Assembly: GCF_000383575.1 (NCBI RefSeq)
Contig: NZ_KB911579.1
Coordinates: 1,355,775-1,419,774 of the forward strand
Length of the DNA: 64,000 nt
Source of the DNA: Salinispora oceanensis
GTDB taxonomy: Bacteria; Actinomycetota; Actinomycetes; Mycobacteriales; Micromonosporaceae
Direction of reading: 5' to 3'
The stretch's first letter is position 1, and each line of letters begins with the position of its first letter. A program made the translations under genes and the position numbers. Below are positions 1-8,433 of this stretch, piece after piece. The notes under the pieces were generated by a model. The model saw nothing but the letters and a program-made list of their open reading frames with translations, did no database searches and had not been told where the DNA came from.

Positions 1-124
1 TGGCTGACCAGCTAGGAGCTGGAGTCACCTCGTGACCAGGTCGTCGGCCTGGCTTCCGCCCGCCCCAGCCCCGACCGGCCGCGGCGAGGTGGCACCCGTG
101 CGGCATTCATCGCTCCCACAAAGA

Positions 125-158
125 GACGACCCCCGTCGGGGGGAAGACGGGGGTCGTC
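125..158. terminator. Rho-independent-type hairpin
   Basis: Perfect 13-bp inverted repeat (125-137 with 146-158, arm GACGACCCCCGTC) around an 8-nt loop. No U-tract follows, which is common in high-GC actinomycetes. It probably ends a transcript entering from the left edge. Confidence 0.6.
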
Positions 159-339
159 GGGGTCCGGCTCCGGGGGGGTCGAGCCGAACCACTCAGCGGT
201 CACGGGGGGGTGCAACCGCCGAGGGGTCTGTCGGTTGTCCGCAGAAATGAAACGCCTGTTGTGTCGACAGTCTGCCTGAGTGAGCCTGGCTACGTCGAGT
301 GGTGTAGCCTCCACTCCCTGCTGAATTCTTCCCGGAGGG

Positions 340-355
340 TGTGATCGCGGTCACG
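340..355. promoter_or_regulatory. Crp-like palindrome
   Basis: TGTGA-TCGCGG-TCACG matches the TGTGA-N6-TCACA pattern of Crp/GlxR-type regulators in all but the last base. It lies about 90 bp before the start of the HAD phosphatase gene, a plausible operator distance. No regulator gene is nearby, so assignment rests on the motif alone. Confidence 0.35.
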
Positions 356-441
356 CGGAGCATGCCTACCGTCGATCACGTCGCACATCCGAGGGGTTGA
401 TGGACCCGGGCCCCCGCAGACGATAGACCATCGGGCTAGAC

Positions 442-1254
442 TTGCGCGCCGTGGGCCGAAGCGCCGCTTTTTTCGATCTGGATAAGACCGTCATCGCCAA
501 GTCAAGTGCGCTGGCGTTCGGTCGGCCGTTCTACCGGGACGGCCTGATAACCCGACGAGACGTTGTCAAGTCGGCGTACGCGCAGCTGATGTTCCGGCTG
601 GGCGGCTCCGACGAGCAAACCATGGCCCGGACCCGGGACTACCTCGCCGCACTCTGTAAGGGCTGGCAGGTGGAGCAGGTCCGCCAGATCGTGGCGGAGA
701 CCCTCCATGAGCTGATCAACCCCTACGTGTACGCCGAAGCCGCCACCCTCATCGAGGAGCACCAGGCCGCCGGCCGGGACGTCGTGCTGGTCTCGGCCTC
801 GGGGGAAGAGATGGTCCGGCCGATCGGGGCGCTACTCGGGGTGACCGATGTGATCGCCACCCGGATGGCCGTGGTGGACGGCCGCTACAGCGGGGAGATC
901 GAGTTTTACGCGGCCGGCCCGGCCAAGGTGGACGCGGTGGGCGAGCTGGCGCTCGAGCGGGGCTACGACCTCACCGACTCGTACGCCTACTCGGACTCGT
1001 ACACGGACCGGCCGTTGCTGGAGTGCGTCGGTCGTCCGACCGCGGTCAACCCCGACCGTCAGCTACGCAAACTCGCCGCGGAGAACTCCTGGCCGGTGTT
1101 GGAGTTCCGGCACCCGATCCCACTGGGGCGGCGGTTGCGGGATCGCCCCGCAGTGCCGGTCGCCGCCGCCGCACTCGGCGTCGGGGTTGGCGTGGCGATC
1201 GGCATCGCCTGGTATGGCCGACACCGGCGGACCCGGTCCGCCCCGGCGACCTGA
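442..1254 (+). CDS. HAD-superfamily subfamily IB phosphatase (SerB-like), membrane-anchored
   Basis: A 270-aa protein of the HAD-IB hydrolase family, which removes phosphate from small molecules through an aspartyl-phosphate intermediate. Motif I is FFDLDKTV (residues 11-18) with both aspartates; motif II is the SAS segment in VLVSASGEE; the motif III lysine is in GPAKVDA; motif IV is AYSDSYTDRPL. The C-terminal 40 residues hold a Gly/Ala/Val membrane segment followed by YGRHRRTR, so the enzyme is probably tethered to the inner face of the membrane. The start is TTG at 442 with no clear Shine-Dalgarno; GTG at 451 is an alternative. The substrate cannot be told from sequence. Phosphoserine phosphatase is possible, but the family also includes lipid-phosphate phosphatases. 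Confidence 0.85.
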   Translation: MRAVGRSAAFFDLDKTVIAKSSALAFGRPFYRDGLITRRDVVKSAYAQLMFRLGGSDEQTMARTRDYLAALCKGWQVEQVRQIVAETLHELINPYVYAEAATLIEEHQAAGRDVVLVSASGEEMVRPIGALLGVTDVIATRMAVVDGRYSGEIEFYAAGPAKVDAVGELALERGYDLTDSYAYSDSYTDRPLLECVGRPTAVNPDRQLRKLAAENSWPVLEFRHPIPLGRRLRDRPAVPVAAAALGVGVGVAIGIAWYGRHRRTRSAPAT

Positions 1255-1261
1255 GGTCGCA

Positions 1262-1351
1262 GTCGGCCTGCGGTGGCGGGTCGGCCTGCAGTGGCGGGTC
1301 GGCCTGCAGTGGCGGGTCGGCCTGCAGTGGCGGGTCGGCCTGCAGTAGCGG
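1262..1351. repeat. Five tandem 18-bp repeats
   Basis: Unit GTCGGCCTGCAGTGGCGG starts at 1262, 1280, 1298, 1316 and 1334. The first and last copies each carry one change. The array fills the gap between two convergent genes (HAD phosphatase and Fic-like protein). With no spacers between units it is a minisatellite, not a CRISPR array, and copy number may vary between strains. Confidence 0.9.
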
Positions 1352-1375
1352 GTTCGAGAAATCGAGCGAGGAAGG

Positions 1376-2125
1376 TTACGGGGCCGCGGCGAGCACCTCA
1401 TCGCCGATCCCGGTCAGCTGATCGGCGCCCAGCTCGGCGGCGCTCAGATAGTGCCGTAGCCACGAGCGAAGCCCGTCCGGGGTTCCGGTGGCGAAGGCCC
1501 CGGCCGAGCCGACGTACTCCGGCTCCCGCTCCCGATGGCCGACGTCCACGGCGAGCAGGCCCCGCGGGTCAACCCCCCGGGACATCAGCACCAGCCGGGC
1601 AGCCCCACGGGCGACCACCCCGGACGGGCCCGCGAAGGGCCGCAGGTTCAACAGCTCGCCGTGGACTACCGCGGCGAGCACCAGGGGCGGCGCCTCGCTT
1701 CCCCCGGCCACCAGGGCCGCCAACCCGTCCAGCCGGGCCGCCACAACCGCATCGGGCACCGGGCGTCCCAGCTCCGTCTCCGGCACCAGCTCCCGCGCGG
1801 CGAGCACGTGCAGCTTCGCGAGCGCCTGCCGGGGCGCCCTCGGCCAGAGGTCGGTCAGTCCGGGTAGTGCACCGGCGACCCGCAGTGCGCCCTGCAGCAC
1901 CGGCTCGGTGATCGTGCCGGCACGGACCTCCTCGCGATCGTGGGTGTACCCCTCGAGGGCGGCGCTGGCCACCGCACAGCGGAGGCTGACCTCCGCGGCC
2001 ACCTGACCACCGTGCCGGCGCAGGGCGCGGTGGCGCAGCGCCTGGTCGAAGCGCTCACGGGTCCGCTCCACGGCAGCGGCGACATCGGTAAGGGCGAGCA
2101 GCGGAGCGAGTGGGTCATCGGTCAC
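1376..2125 (-). CDS. Degenerate Fic-fold protein
   Basis: A 249-aa protein with the helical layout of a Fic domain. An early ASAALEGYTHDRE segment (around residues 53-65) resembles the conserved SxxIEG region. Later, VVHGELLNLRPFAGPSGVVA sits where active Fic proteins have HPFxxGNGRxxR. The catalytic His is Arg here and GNGR is replaced by PSGV, so AMP-transferase activity is unlikely. Such actinobacterial proteins are often labelled 'oxidoreductase' without support. The start is GTG at 2125 with a weak purine run upstream. The gene converges on the HAD phosphatase gene across a repeat array and is divergent from acs. Its function is unknown; a scaffold or binding role is the simplest guess. 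Confidence 0.65.
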   Translation of the reverse strand: MTDDPLAPLLALTDVAAAVERTRERFDQALRHRALRRHGGQVAAEVSLRCAVASAALEGYTHDREEVRAGTITEPVLQGALRVAGALPGLTDLWPRAPRQALAKLHVLAARELVPETELGRPVPDAVVAARLDGLAALVAGGSEAPPLVLAAVVHGELLNLRPFAGPSGVVARGAARLVLMSRGVDPRGLLAVDVGHREREPEYVGSAGAFATGTPDGLRSWLRHYLSAAELGADQLTGIGDEVLAAAP

Positions 2126-2327
2126 CCCGCCACGCTATCGGGACCACAGGTACCGCCCGCCGGTGCCGTGCCGCCCGCCGGGCCACGCCATCCGCCGGGC
2201 CCTGCCGCCCGGCGCGGGGGAGGCTCCATTCGGCGCGATCCGTTGCCCTCGACAGTCGCCTGCGCCCGCCCGGCGGGCTAACCTCTGCACCGAGACGCAG
2301 GTCACCCCAAGCGACGAGGGAGCAGGC

Positions 2328-4313
2328 ATGAGCGAGGCGTTGGCCAACCTGTTGAACGAGACGCGCCAGTTCCCGCCGCCGGCCGAGCTCGCCGCGAGCG
2401 CCAACGTCACCAGCGAGGCGTACGCCACAGCGGACGCCGACCGGCTGGCCTTCTGGGAGCAGCAGGCCCAGCGACTGACCTGGACGAAACAGTGGGACCG
2501 GGTACTGGACTGGTCGGAGCCCCCGTTCGCGAAGTGGTTCGTCGGCGGTCAGCTCAACGTGGCGTACAACTGCCTGGACCGGCACGTCGAGGCCGGCCGG
2601 GGGGACCGGGTCGCGATCCACTGGGAGGGCGAGCCGGGTGACACCCGGACGATCACCTACGCGGAGCTACTAAAGCTGACCTGCCAGGCGGCGAACGTGC
2701 TGACCGAGCTCGGGGTGACCGCCGGCGACCGGGTGGCGATCTACCTGCCGATGGTGCCGGAGGCCGTGGTGGCGATGCTGGCCTGCGCCCGGATCGGTGC
2801 CACCCACAGCGTGGTCTTCGGCGGTTTCTCCGCCGACGCATTGACAAATCGGATTCAGGACGCCGCGGCGAAGGTGGTGGTCACCGCCGACGGCGGCTAC
2901 CGGCGGGGGCGGCCCTCCGCGCTGAAGCCGACAGTTGACGAGGCGGTGTCGAACTGCCCGTCGGTGGAGCACGTACTGGTGGTCCGTCGCACCGGCGAAG
3001 AGTGTGCCTGGTCAGCGAAGGACCGTTGGTGGCACGAGACGGTCGAGCGGGCGTCGGTCGAGCACGAGGCCACCGCCTTCGACGCCGAGCACCCGCTGTT
3101 CATCCTGTACACCAGCGGTACCACCGCCCGTCCGAAGGGCATCCTGCACACCACTGGTGGCTACCTGACCCAGGCCTCGTACACGATGCACGGGGTCTTC
3201 GACCTCAAACCGGAGAGTGACGTCTACTGGTGTACCGCCGACGTCGGTTGGGTCACCGGCCACTCATACATCGTGTACGGCCCGCTCTCCAATGGTGCGA
3301 CCCAGGTCATGTACGAGGGCACTCCGGACACCCCGCACCGGGGCCGGTTCTGGGAGCTGGTCGACAAGTACCGGGTGACGATCCTTTACACCGCCCCGAC
3401 TCTCATTCGCACGATGATGAAGTGGGGTGAGGAGATCCCCGCCGGATTCGAGTTGTCCTCCCTGCGCCTCCTGGGCAGCGTCGGCGAGCCGATCAACCCC
3501 GAGGCCTGGATCTGGTACCGGCAGCACGTCGGCGGGGGCCAGCTACCGATTGTGGACACCTGGTGGCAGACCGAGACCGGCGCCATCATGATCTCGCCAC
3601 TACCCGGAGTGACCCACGCCAAGCCGGGCTCGGCGATGACCCCGCTACCGGGGATCAACGGCGACGTGGTGGACGACCAGGGTCAGCCGGTCCCCAACGG
3701 CGGCGGCGGCTACCTGGTGCTTCGGGAGCCGTGGCCGTCGATGCTGCGGACCATCTGGGGCGACGACAACCGGTTCGTGGAGACGTACTGGTCGCGCTTC
3801 GGCGCCGGTGCGGGTGTCGGCGACGACTGGGTCTACTTCGCCGGGGACGGCGCCAAAAAGGACGACGACGGCCACATCTGGCTGCTCGGCCGGGTGGACG
3901 ACGTGATGCTGGTGTCCGGGCACAACATCTCCACCACCGAGGTGGAGTCGGCCCTGGTGTCGCACCCGTCGGTGGCCGAGGCGGCGGTGGTCGGCGCGAC
4001 GGATCCGACCACGGGGCAGGCGATCGTCGCCTTCGCCATCCCCCGAGGCAGCGCCGAGACCGAGGGGACGGCCGGCGCTCAACTCATCGCGGACCTGCGT
4101 AACCACGTCGCGCGCACGTTGGGGCCGATCGCGAAGCCACGGCAGATCATGCTCGTGCCGGAGCTTCCGAAGACCCGCTCCGGCAAGATCATGCGACGGT
4201 TGCTGCGGGACGTGGCGGAGAACCGCTCCCTGGGCGACGTGACCACGCTGCAGGACTCCTCGGTGATGGAGCTCATCGCCACCGGCATGGGCGCTGGCAG
4301 GGGCGAGGACTGA
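2328..4313 (+). CDS. acs: Acetyl-CoA synthetase (AMP-forming)
   Basis: Makes acetyl-CoA from acetate, ATP and CoA via acetyl-AMP in the cytoplasm. At 661 aa it matches the usual length (about 650). Seen in order: N-terminal ACAS segment, TYAEL region, the P-loop-like motif YTSGTTARPKG, the substrate-pocket motif DTWWQTETG, and the C-terminal PKTRSGKIMRR with the lysine (K620) that is reversibly acetylated in this family. The P-loop differs from the usual SGSTGKPKG by a Gly-to-Ala and a Lys-to-Arg change. ATG at 2328 follows GAGGGAGCAGGC, a good ribosome binding site; the frame is open further upstream but has no site there. A strong terminator follows. Probably monocistronic. Confidence 0.96.
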   Translation: MSEALANLLNETRQFPPPAELAASANVTSEAYATADADRLAFWEQQAQRLTWTKQWDRVLDWSEPPFAKWFVGGQLNVAYNCLDRHVEAGRGDRVAIHWEGEPGDTRTITYAELLKLTCQAANVLTELGVTAGDRVAIYLPMVPEAVVAMLACARIGATHSVVFGGFSADALTNRIQDAAAKVVVTADGGYRRGRPSALKPTVDEAVSNCPSVEHVLVVRRTGEECAWSAKDRWWHETVERASVEHEATAFDAEHPLFILYTSGTTARPKGILHTTGGYLTQASYTMHGVFDLKPESDVYWCTADVGWVTGHSYIVYGPLSNGATQVMYEGTPDTPHRGRFWELVDKYRVTILYTAPTLIRTMMKWGEEIPAGFELSSLRLLGSVGEPINPEAWIWYRQHVGGGQLPIVDTWWQTETGAIMISPLPGVTHAKPGSAMTPLPGINGDVVDDQGQPVPNGGGGYLVLREPWPSMLRTIWGDDNRFVETYWSRFGAGAGVGDDWVYFAGDGAKKDDDGHIWLLGRVDDVMLVSGHNISTTEVESALVSHPSVAEAAVVGATDPTTGQAIVAFAIPRGSAETEGTAGAQLIADLRNHVARTLGPIAKPRQIMLVPELPKTRSGKIMRRLLRDVAENRSLGDVTTLQDSSVMELIATGMGAGRGED

Positions 4314-4331
4314 GCCGGAGCACACCGGCGG

Positions 4332-4365
4332 TGCCGGCCAGCTGCGGGGGCTCAGCTGGCCGGCA
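4332..4365 (+). terminator. acs terminator
   Basis: Perfect 13-bp inverted repeat (4332-4344 with 4353-4365, arm TGCCGGCCAGCTG), 19 nt after the acs stop codon. Confidence 0.8.
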
Positions 4366-4385
4366 GGTGTATGACGCCGGAACGC

Positions 4386-4406
4386 CTTGCAAACAACTTC
4401 TTGCAA
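4386..4406. promoter_or_regulatory. Direct repeat of CTTGCAA before the M6 protease
   Basis: CTTGCAA occurs at 4386-4392 and again at 4400-4406, a 14-bp period, in an AT-richer island about 130 bp before the protease start. Similar CTTGCA half-sites are bound by LacI-family MalR/Reg1 regulators in Streptomyces. Assignment to any regulator is a guess. Confidence 0.3.
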
Positions 4407-4534
4407 CAAAGTGTCCGGCCAGTCTTCCCCTCATCAGCAAGGATGTCTATCTTCACCAGTGGTCCCATCCGTGGGATCGCCGCACCGGCCCATGCCCCCG
4501 CTAGGCCGGTTTCCTTCACACCCGGAGGTACCGC

Positions 4535-6958
4535 GTGCGCAAAGTCGCAGTGGGTCTACTCGGGCTCTCGCTGACGGCAACGGGACTGGCGGTCGGAACA
4601 TCCGCCAGCGCCGCGCCAAAGCTCCAGCAGCCGACATCGGCTCCCTCAGCCGCAGAGCCTGCCCATGTTGACCACGATCTGCCCAACCCGCTCGAGGAGA
4701 AGCGACGGGCGCTGCGCCAGGAGGGCCTGAGCAGCGTCCTCTCCGGCGAGGCGACCTCGCAGCGAGTCAACGGCAGCACTGTCGTCAAGGTCGGTGAGAC
4801 GGACGGCGGTTCCCCGACCGCCCGTGGTCACCGTGGCAAGAAGGACCAGTACGTCGAACTCTCCCGGGAGAACACCGACCGGATCTTCGTGATCCTGGCC
4901 GAGTTCGGCAACGAGCGGCACCCGGCCTATCCCGACCAGGACACCGCCCCCACTTGGCCGGGCCCGGCGCGGTTCGACGGCCCGCTGCACAACGAGATCC
5001 CGGAGCCCAACCGGGCGCTGGACAACTCCACGAGCTGGCAGGCGGACTACAGCGCCGACCACTTCCGGACGTTGTACTTCGGCGAGGCGGACGGCGACGA
5101 GTCGGTCAAGCAGTACTTCGAGGCCCAGTCCTCGGGCCGGTACAGCGTGGAGGGCACGGTCACCGACTGGGTCAAGGTCCAGTACAACGCGGCCCGCTAC
5201 GGCCGTTCCCTGGACGACCCGACCGACGCCAACGGTGACGACCCGGCGGTCTGCGGCGGCAGGGTCTGCACCAACGTCTGGACCCTGGTGCGGGACGCCG
5301 CGAACCAGTGGGTCGCCGACCAGAAGGCCGCTGGCCGTACCGACGCGCAGATCGCCGATGATCTCCGCGCGATGGACCGGTGGGACCGGTACGACCACGA
5401 CTCCGACGGCGACTTCAACGAGCCGGACGGCTACATCGACCACTTCCAGATCGTCCACTCCGGTGGCGACATGGCCAACAGCGACCCGCACCAGGGCGAG
5501 GACGCGATCTGGAGCCACCGGTGGTACGCGTTCGCGTCCGACCAGGGCCGTACCGGCCCGCCGAACTTCCCGGCGGGCGGCACCCAGATCGGCGACACCG
5601 GCATCTGGATCGGGGACTACACGATCCAGCCGGAAAACGGCGGACGCAGCGTCTTCTACCACGAGTACGCGCACGACCTCGGCCTGCCGGACGACTACAA
5701 CGTGGTCAGTGGGGGCGACAACAACAACGAGCACTGGACGCTGATGGCCCAGAGCCGGCTCGGTGCCGAGGGCGACGGTGGCATCGGCGAGCGCGGCGGC
5801 GACCTGGGTGCCTGGAACAAGCTCCAGCTGGGCTGGCTCGACTACGAGGTGGTCGTCGCGGGGCAGAAGCGCACCATGACCCTCGGCCCACAGGCGTACA
5901 ACTCCAAGAAGCCGCAGGCCGCCGTGGTCGTGCTCCCGAAGCGCGAGTACGAGTTCGACAACGGCGCACCGTTCGCCGGCACGAAGCAGTTCTTCTCCGG
6001 CAACGAGGACGGCCTCAACAACACGATGACCCGGACGCTCGACCTAACCGGGAAGTCGTCGGCCACGTTGACGATGAAGGGCCGCTACAGCATCGAGGCC
6101 GACTACGACTACCTCTTCTTCGAGGTGTCGGAGGATGGTGGGGACACCTGGACGCCGCTGCCCGGTACCGCCGACGGCACGCCGTTCAAGGAAATCTCCC
6201 CCGGTCGGTTCGCCCTCGACGGAAGTAGCAACGACGAGTGGGTCGACGTCAACCTTCCGATGGATGCCCAGGCTGGGAAGTCAGTCCAGTTCCGGCTGCG
6301 CTACCAGACCGATGGTGGGGTCTCCGAGGGCGGCTTCTTCGGCGACGAGATCACGGTCACCGCCGACGGCGAGACGATCCTCAACGACGGTGGGGAGACC
6401 GGTGCCGGCGACTGGAACCTCGCCGGCTGGAGCATCGCCGAGGAGAAGTACACCCAGCTCTTCGACAACTACTACATCGCCGGCCACCGGTCGTACGTCT
6501 CGTACGACAAGTACCTGAAGACCGGGCCGTACTACTTCGGGTACGCGAACACCCGCCCGGACTGGGTGGACCACTACGCGTACCAGGAGGGTCTGCTGAT
6601 CTCCTACTGGAACACCCGCTGGGCGGACAACGACACGTTCGCGCACCCGGGTGAGGGGCGCAACCTCTACATCGACTCGCGCCCGCGGCCGATCTACAAC
6701 CTGACCGGCGAGCCATGGCGGGCCCGGGTGCAGGTGTACGACGCGCCGTTCAGCCTCCAGAAGGCGGACTCGTTCACGCTGCACATCGACAGCCAGCCGC
6801 AGTACATCCGCGGTCAGGCCGCGCAGCCGCTCTTTGACGACACCCAGAAGTACTGGTACGAGGAGCTGCCCAACCACGGGGTGAAGCTCCCCGCTACCGG
6901 CACGAAGATCGAGGTGCTGAAGCAGAAGGGCACCTCCATCAAGGTCCGCTTCAAGTAA
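4535..6958 (+). CDS. Secreted M6-family metalloprotease, immune inhibitor A type
   Basis: An 807-aa exported zinc protease. Residues 1-27 are a Sec signal peptide (KVAVGLLGLSLTATGLAVG, cut near ASA-AP). A propeptide-like region follows, then the catalytic M6 domain with the zinc motif HEYAHDLGLPDDYN (H376, E377, H380), an extended HExxHxxGxxD metzincin-like form. The second half (from about residue 480) is beta-rich and contains carbohydrate-binding/MAM-like segments such as EVSEDGGDTWTPLPG, as in other InhA proteins. InhA proteases degrade extracellular and host-defence proteins in Bacillus; in a soil or marine actinomycete the role is more likely nutrient release. The start is GTG at 4535 behind GGAGGTACC. 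It stands alone between two terminators. Confidence 0.9.
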   Translation: MRKVAVGLLGLSLTATGLAVGTSASAAPKLQQPTSAPSAAEPAHVDHDLPNPLEEKRRALRQEGLSSVLSGEATSQRVNGSTVVKVGETDGGSPTARGHRGKKDQYVELSRENTDRIFVILAEFGNERHPAYPDQDTAPTWPGPARFDGPLHNEIPEPNRALDNSTSWQADYSADHFRTLYFGEADGDESVKQYFEAQSSGRYSVEGTVTDWVKVQYNAARYGRSLDDPTDANGDDPAVCGGRVCTNVWTLVRDAANQWVADQKAAGRTDAQIADDLRAMDRWDRYDHDSDGDFNEPDGYIDHFQIVHSGGDMANSDPHQGEDAIWSHRWYAFASDQGRTGPPNFPAGGTQIGDTGIWIGDYTIQPENGGRSVFYHEYAHDLGLPDDYNVVSGGDNNNEHWTLMAQSRLGAEGDGGIGERGGDLGAWNKLQLGWLDYEVVVAGQKRTMTLGPQAYNSKKPQAAVVVLPKREYEFDNGAPFAGTKQFFSGNEDGLNNTMTRTLDLTGKSSATLTMKGRYSIEADYDYLFFEVSEDGGDTWTPLPGTADGTPFKEISPGRFALDGSSNDEWVDVNLPMDAQAGKSVQFRLRYQTDGGVSEGGFFGDEITVTADGETILNDGGETGAGDWNLAGWSIAEEKYTQLFDNYYIAGHRSYVSYDKYLKTGPYYFGYANTRPDWVDHYAYQEGLLISYWNTRWADNDTFAHPGEGRNLYIDSRPRPIYNLTGEPWRARVQVYDAPFSLQKADSFTLHIDSQPQYIRGQAAQPLFDDTQKYWYEELPNHGVKLPATGTKIEVLKQKGTSIKVRFK

Positions 6959-6973
6959 CGAGAACCACACGAA

Positions 6974-7010
6974 GGCGATGCCCGGGCCGGTGACCGGCCC
7001 GGGCATCGCC
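6974..7010 (+). terminator. Terminator of the M6 protease gene
   Basis: Very strong inverted repeat (arm GGCGATGCCCGGGCCGGT, 6974-6991 with 6993-7010) just after the stop codon. Beyond it, a short duplicated stretch (CAGCGGCTCGGCTC twice, about 7030-7070) precedes the next gene. Confidence 0.85.
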
Positions 7011-7124
7011 CTTCCCGGACCCCACCCGACAGCGGCTCGGCTCGCGGCCCCGGCAGCGGCTCGGCTCCCAGCCTGCTCCGCTCCATGTCAGCCCGGTTGT
7101 GACCCGGGCCTTAGGCTGTGGCAC

Positions 7125-8057
7125 ATGACCGAGCAGCGCGACGGGGCCCTTGACGAGTCCTGTGTCCTCGCCGAGGGGCCGTGGACGCACCGGTTCGTCG
7201 GCGCCAACGGCAGCCGGTTCCACGTGGTCGAGGCCGGAACCGGCCCGATGGTGCTCTTCCTGCACAGCTTTCCGGAGCACTGGTGGGCGTGGCACGACCT
7301 GCTACCGGCGGTCGCCGACGCCGGGTTCCGGGCAGTCGCGGTCGACCTACGCGGCTACGGCGCGAGCGACAAGCCACCCCGGGGATACGACGGCTACACC
7401 CTGGCCGGCGATGTCGCCGGGCTGATCCGGGCGCTGGGCGAGCGCTCCGCCACCGTGGTGGGCTCCGGTGCCGGCGGGCTCCTGGGCTGGACAGCGGCGT
7501 CCTTCTACCCGACCTTGGTCCGCCGACTGGTGGTGCTCGGCGCCCCGCACCCGCTCCGGCTACGGGCCGCCATCTTCGCTGATCCGCGTGGCCAGTTCGC
7601 TGCCTCCACGCCAACGCTGGTGTTCCAGTTGCCGCGCTACGAGCACGTGCTGACCCGCGACGACGGGGCGGCGGTAGCGGAGATCCTGCGGCGCTGGGGT
7701 GGGCCGGAGTGGGTGCAAAGCCCGGAATTCGAACCGTACGCGGACCGGTGCCGGACGGCGATGCAGATCCCGCAGGCGGCCTTCTGCGCCCTGGAGGGCT
7801 ACCGATGGGCCTTCCGGTCAGCGCTACGGCTGCACGGCTACCGCTTCGTTCGGCTCATGCAGAAGCCCCTCGTCACGCCGACCCTCCAGTTACACGGCGC
7901 CCTCGACCGGGCGGTCCTGCCGCGTACCGCCCAGGGCTCCGGCCGGTACGTGGTGGCGCCGTACGAGTGGCGCCTGCTCGACCGGGTCGGGCACTTCCCG
8001 CACGTGGAGGCCCCGGAGATCGTGCTCGGCGAGATCCTGCGCTGGGCGAAGTCCTAG
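7125..8057 (+). CDS. Alpha/beta-hydrolase-fold protein lacking the nucleophile
   Basis: A 310-aa protein with the alpha/beta-hydrolase fold and the general plan of epoxide hydrolases and haloalkane dehalogenases: an oxyanion-type HSFPEHWWAW segment (around residue 49), DLRGYGASDKP, and a late His in DRVGHFPHVEAPE. The nucleophile elbow reads VVGSGAGGLLGW, so the Ser or Asp expected at the centre of G-x-S/D-x-G is Gly. Unless the neighbouring Ser takes over, this is a binding or non-canonical member. ATG at 7125 is chosen because the hydrolase domain begins soon after; the frame is open further upstream but only through the terminator of the previous gene. It converges on the 121-aa gene at 8068. 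Confidence 0.8.
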   Translation: MTEQRDGALDESCVLAEGPWTHRFVGANGSRFHVVEAGTGPMVLFLHSFPEHWWAWHDLLPAVADAGFRAVAVDLRGYGASDKPPRGYDGYTLAGDVAGLIRALGERSATVVGSGAGGLLGWTAASFYPTLVRRLVVLGAPHPLRLRAAIFADPRGQFAASTPTLVFQLPRYEHVLTRDDGAAVAEILRRWGGPEWVQSPEFEPYADRCRTAMQIPQAAFCALEGYRWAFRSALRLHGYRFVRLMQKPLVTPTLQLHGALDRAVLPRTAQGSGRYVVAPYEWRLLDRVGHFPHVEAPEIVLGEILRWAKS

Positions 8058-8067
8058 CTGACCGGCG

Positions 8068-8433
8068 CTAGACGCGAACCTCCCGCAGGTCGCGAACCTC
8101 CGCGGCCGGTGCCCAGCCCTGGTAGACGCCGTAGTCGAACGCCTCGAGACCCATCGCCTCGGCGACCGGCCAGCGCCCACCCGTGTACTCGACCCGCAGC
8201 CAACGGTCGTGCTCGCCCAACACGATGAACGGCTGCCGCTGCCAGGTGCAGGCGGTACGGATGTACGTCAGCTCGTCAACCTCGGCAGCCGGTACGACGC
8301 GTAGGTGGCGGCCGGGGCGTACTTCGGTGAAGCCCTCGCCCGGCTCGCGCTGATACAACCGGACCTCACCACCGTCCGGACTGGCCTGGTATTCGCGGCC
8401 CCGCCAGCGAGCCACGTACCCGTCCCGGATCAC
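8068..8433 (-). CDS. Small conserved protein, coupled to the SseB-domain protein
   Basis: A 121-aa soluble protein that I cannot place in a named family. It is rich in aromatic, Arg and Glu residues, with segments such as YVARWRGREYQASPDGGEVR near the start and VYQGWAPAAEVRDLREVRV at the end. Its start overlaps the stop of the upstream SseB-domain gene by 4 nt (ATGA), so the two are translated together. A small, acidic, tightly coupled partner downstream of a long multidomain protein is the usual look of an immunity gene. That is inference from architecture, not from a recognised immunity family. Confidence 0.8.
   Translation of the reverse strand: MIRDGYVARWRGREYQASPDGGEVRLYQREPGEGFTEVRPGRHLRVVPAAEVDELTYIRTACTWQRQPFIVLGEHDRWLRVEYTGGRWPVAEAMGLEAFDYGVYQGWAPAAEVRDLREVRV

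Larger units (their letters stand above)
1..441. other. Left-edge region without a convincing gene
   Basis: No open frame here looks coding: the frames that are open are rich in Arg/Pro/Gly, carry no recognisable motif and lack a ribosome binding site. The stretch holds a strong hairpin (125-158) and a Crp-like palindrome (340-355) before the HAD phosphatase gene. The hairpin probably terminates a gene that lies to the left of the window. Confidence 0.6.

Noticed and set aside
12..314. Possible small protein at the left edge, minus strand
   Set aside because: No ribosome binding site or recognisable motif; it crosses a perfect terminator hairpin at 125-158.
1262..1351. CRISPR array
   Set aside because: Units are contiguous with no spacers, and no cas genes are present.
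1345..1375. tRNA gene (a GGTTCGAGAAATC-like T-loop)
   Set aside because: No acceptor, D or anticodon stems can be drawn around it.
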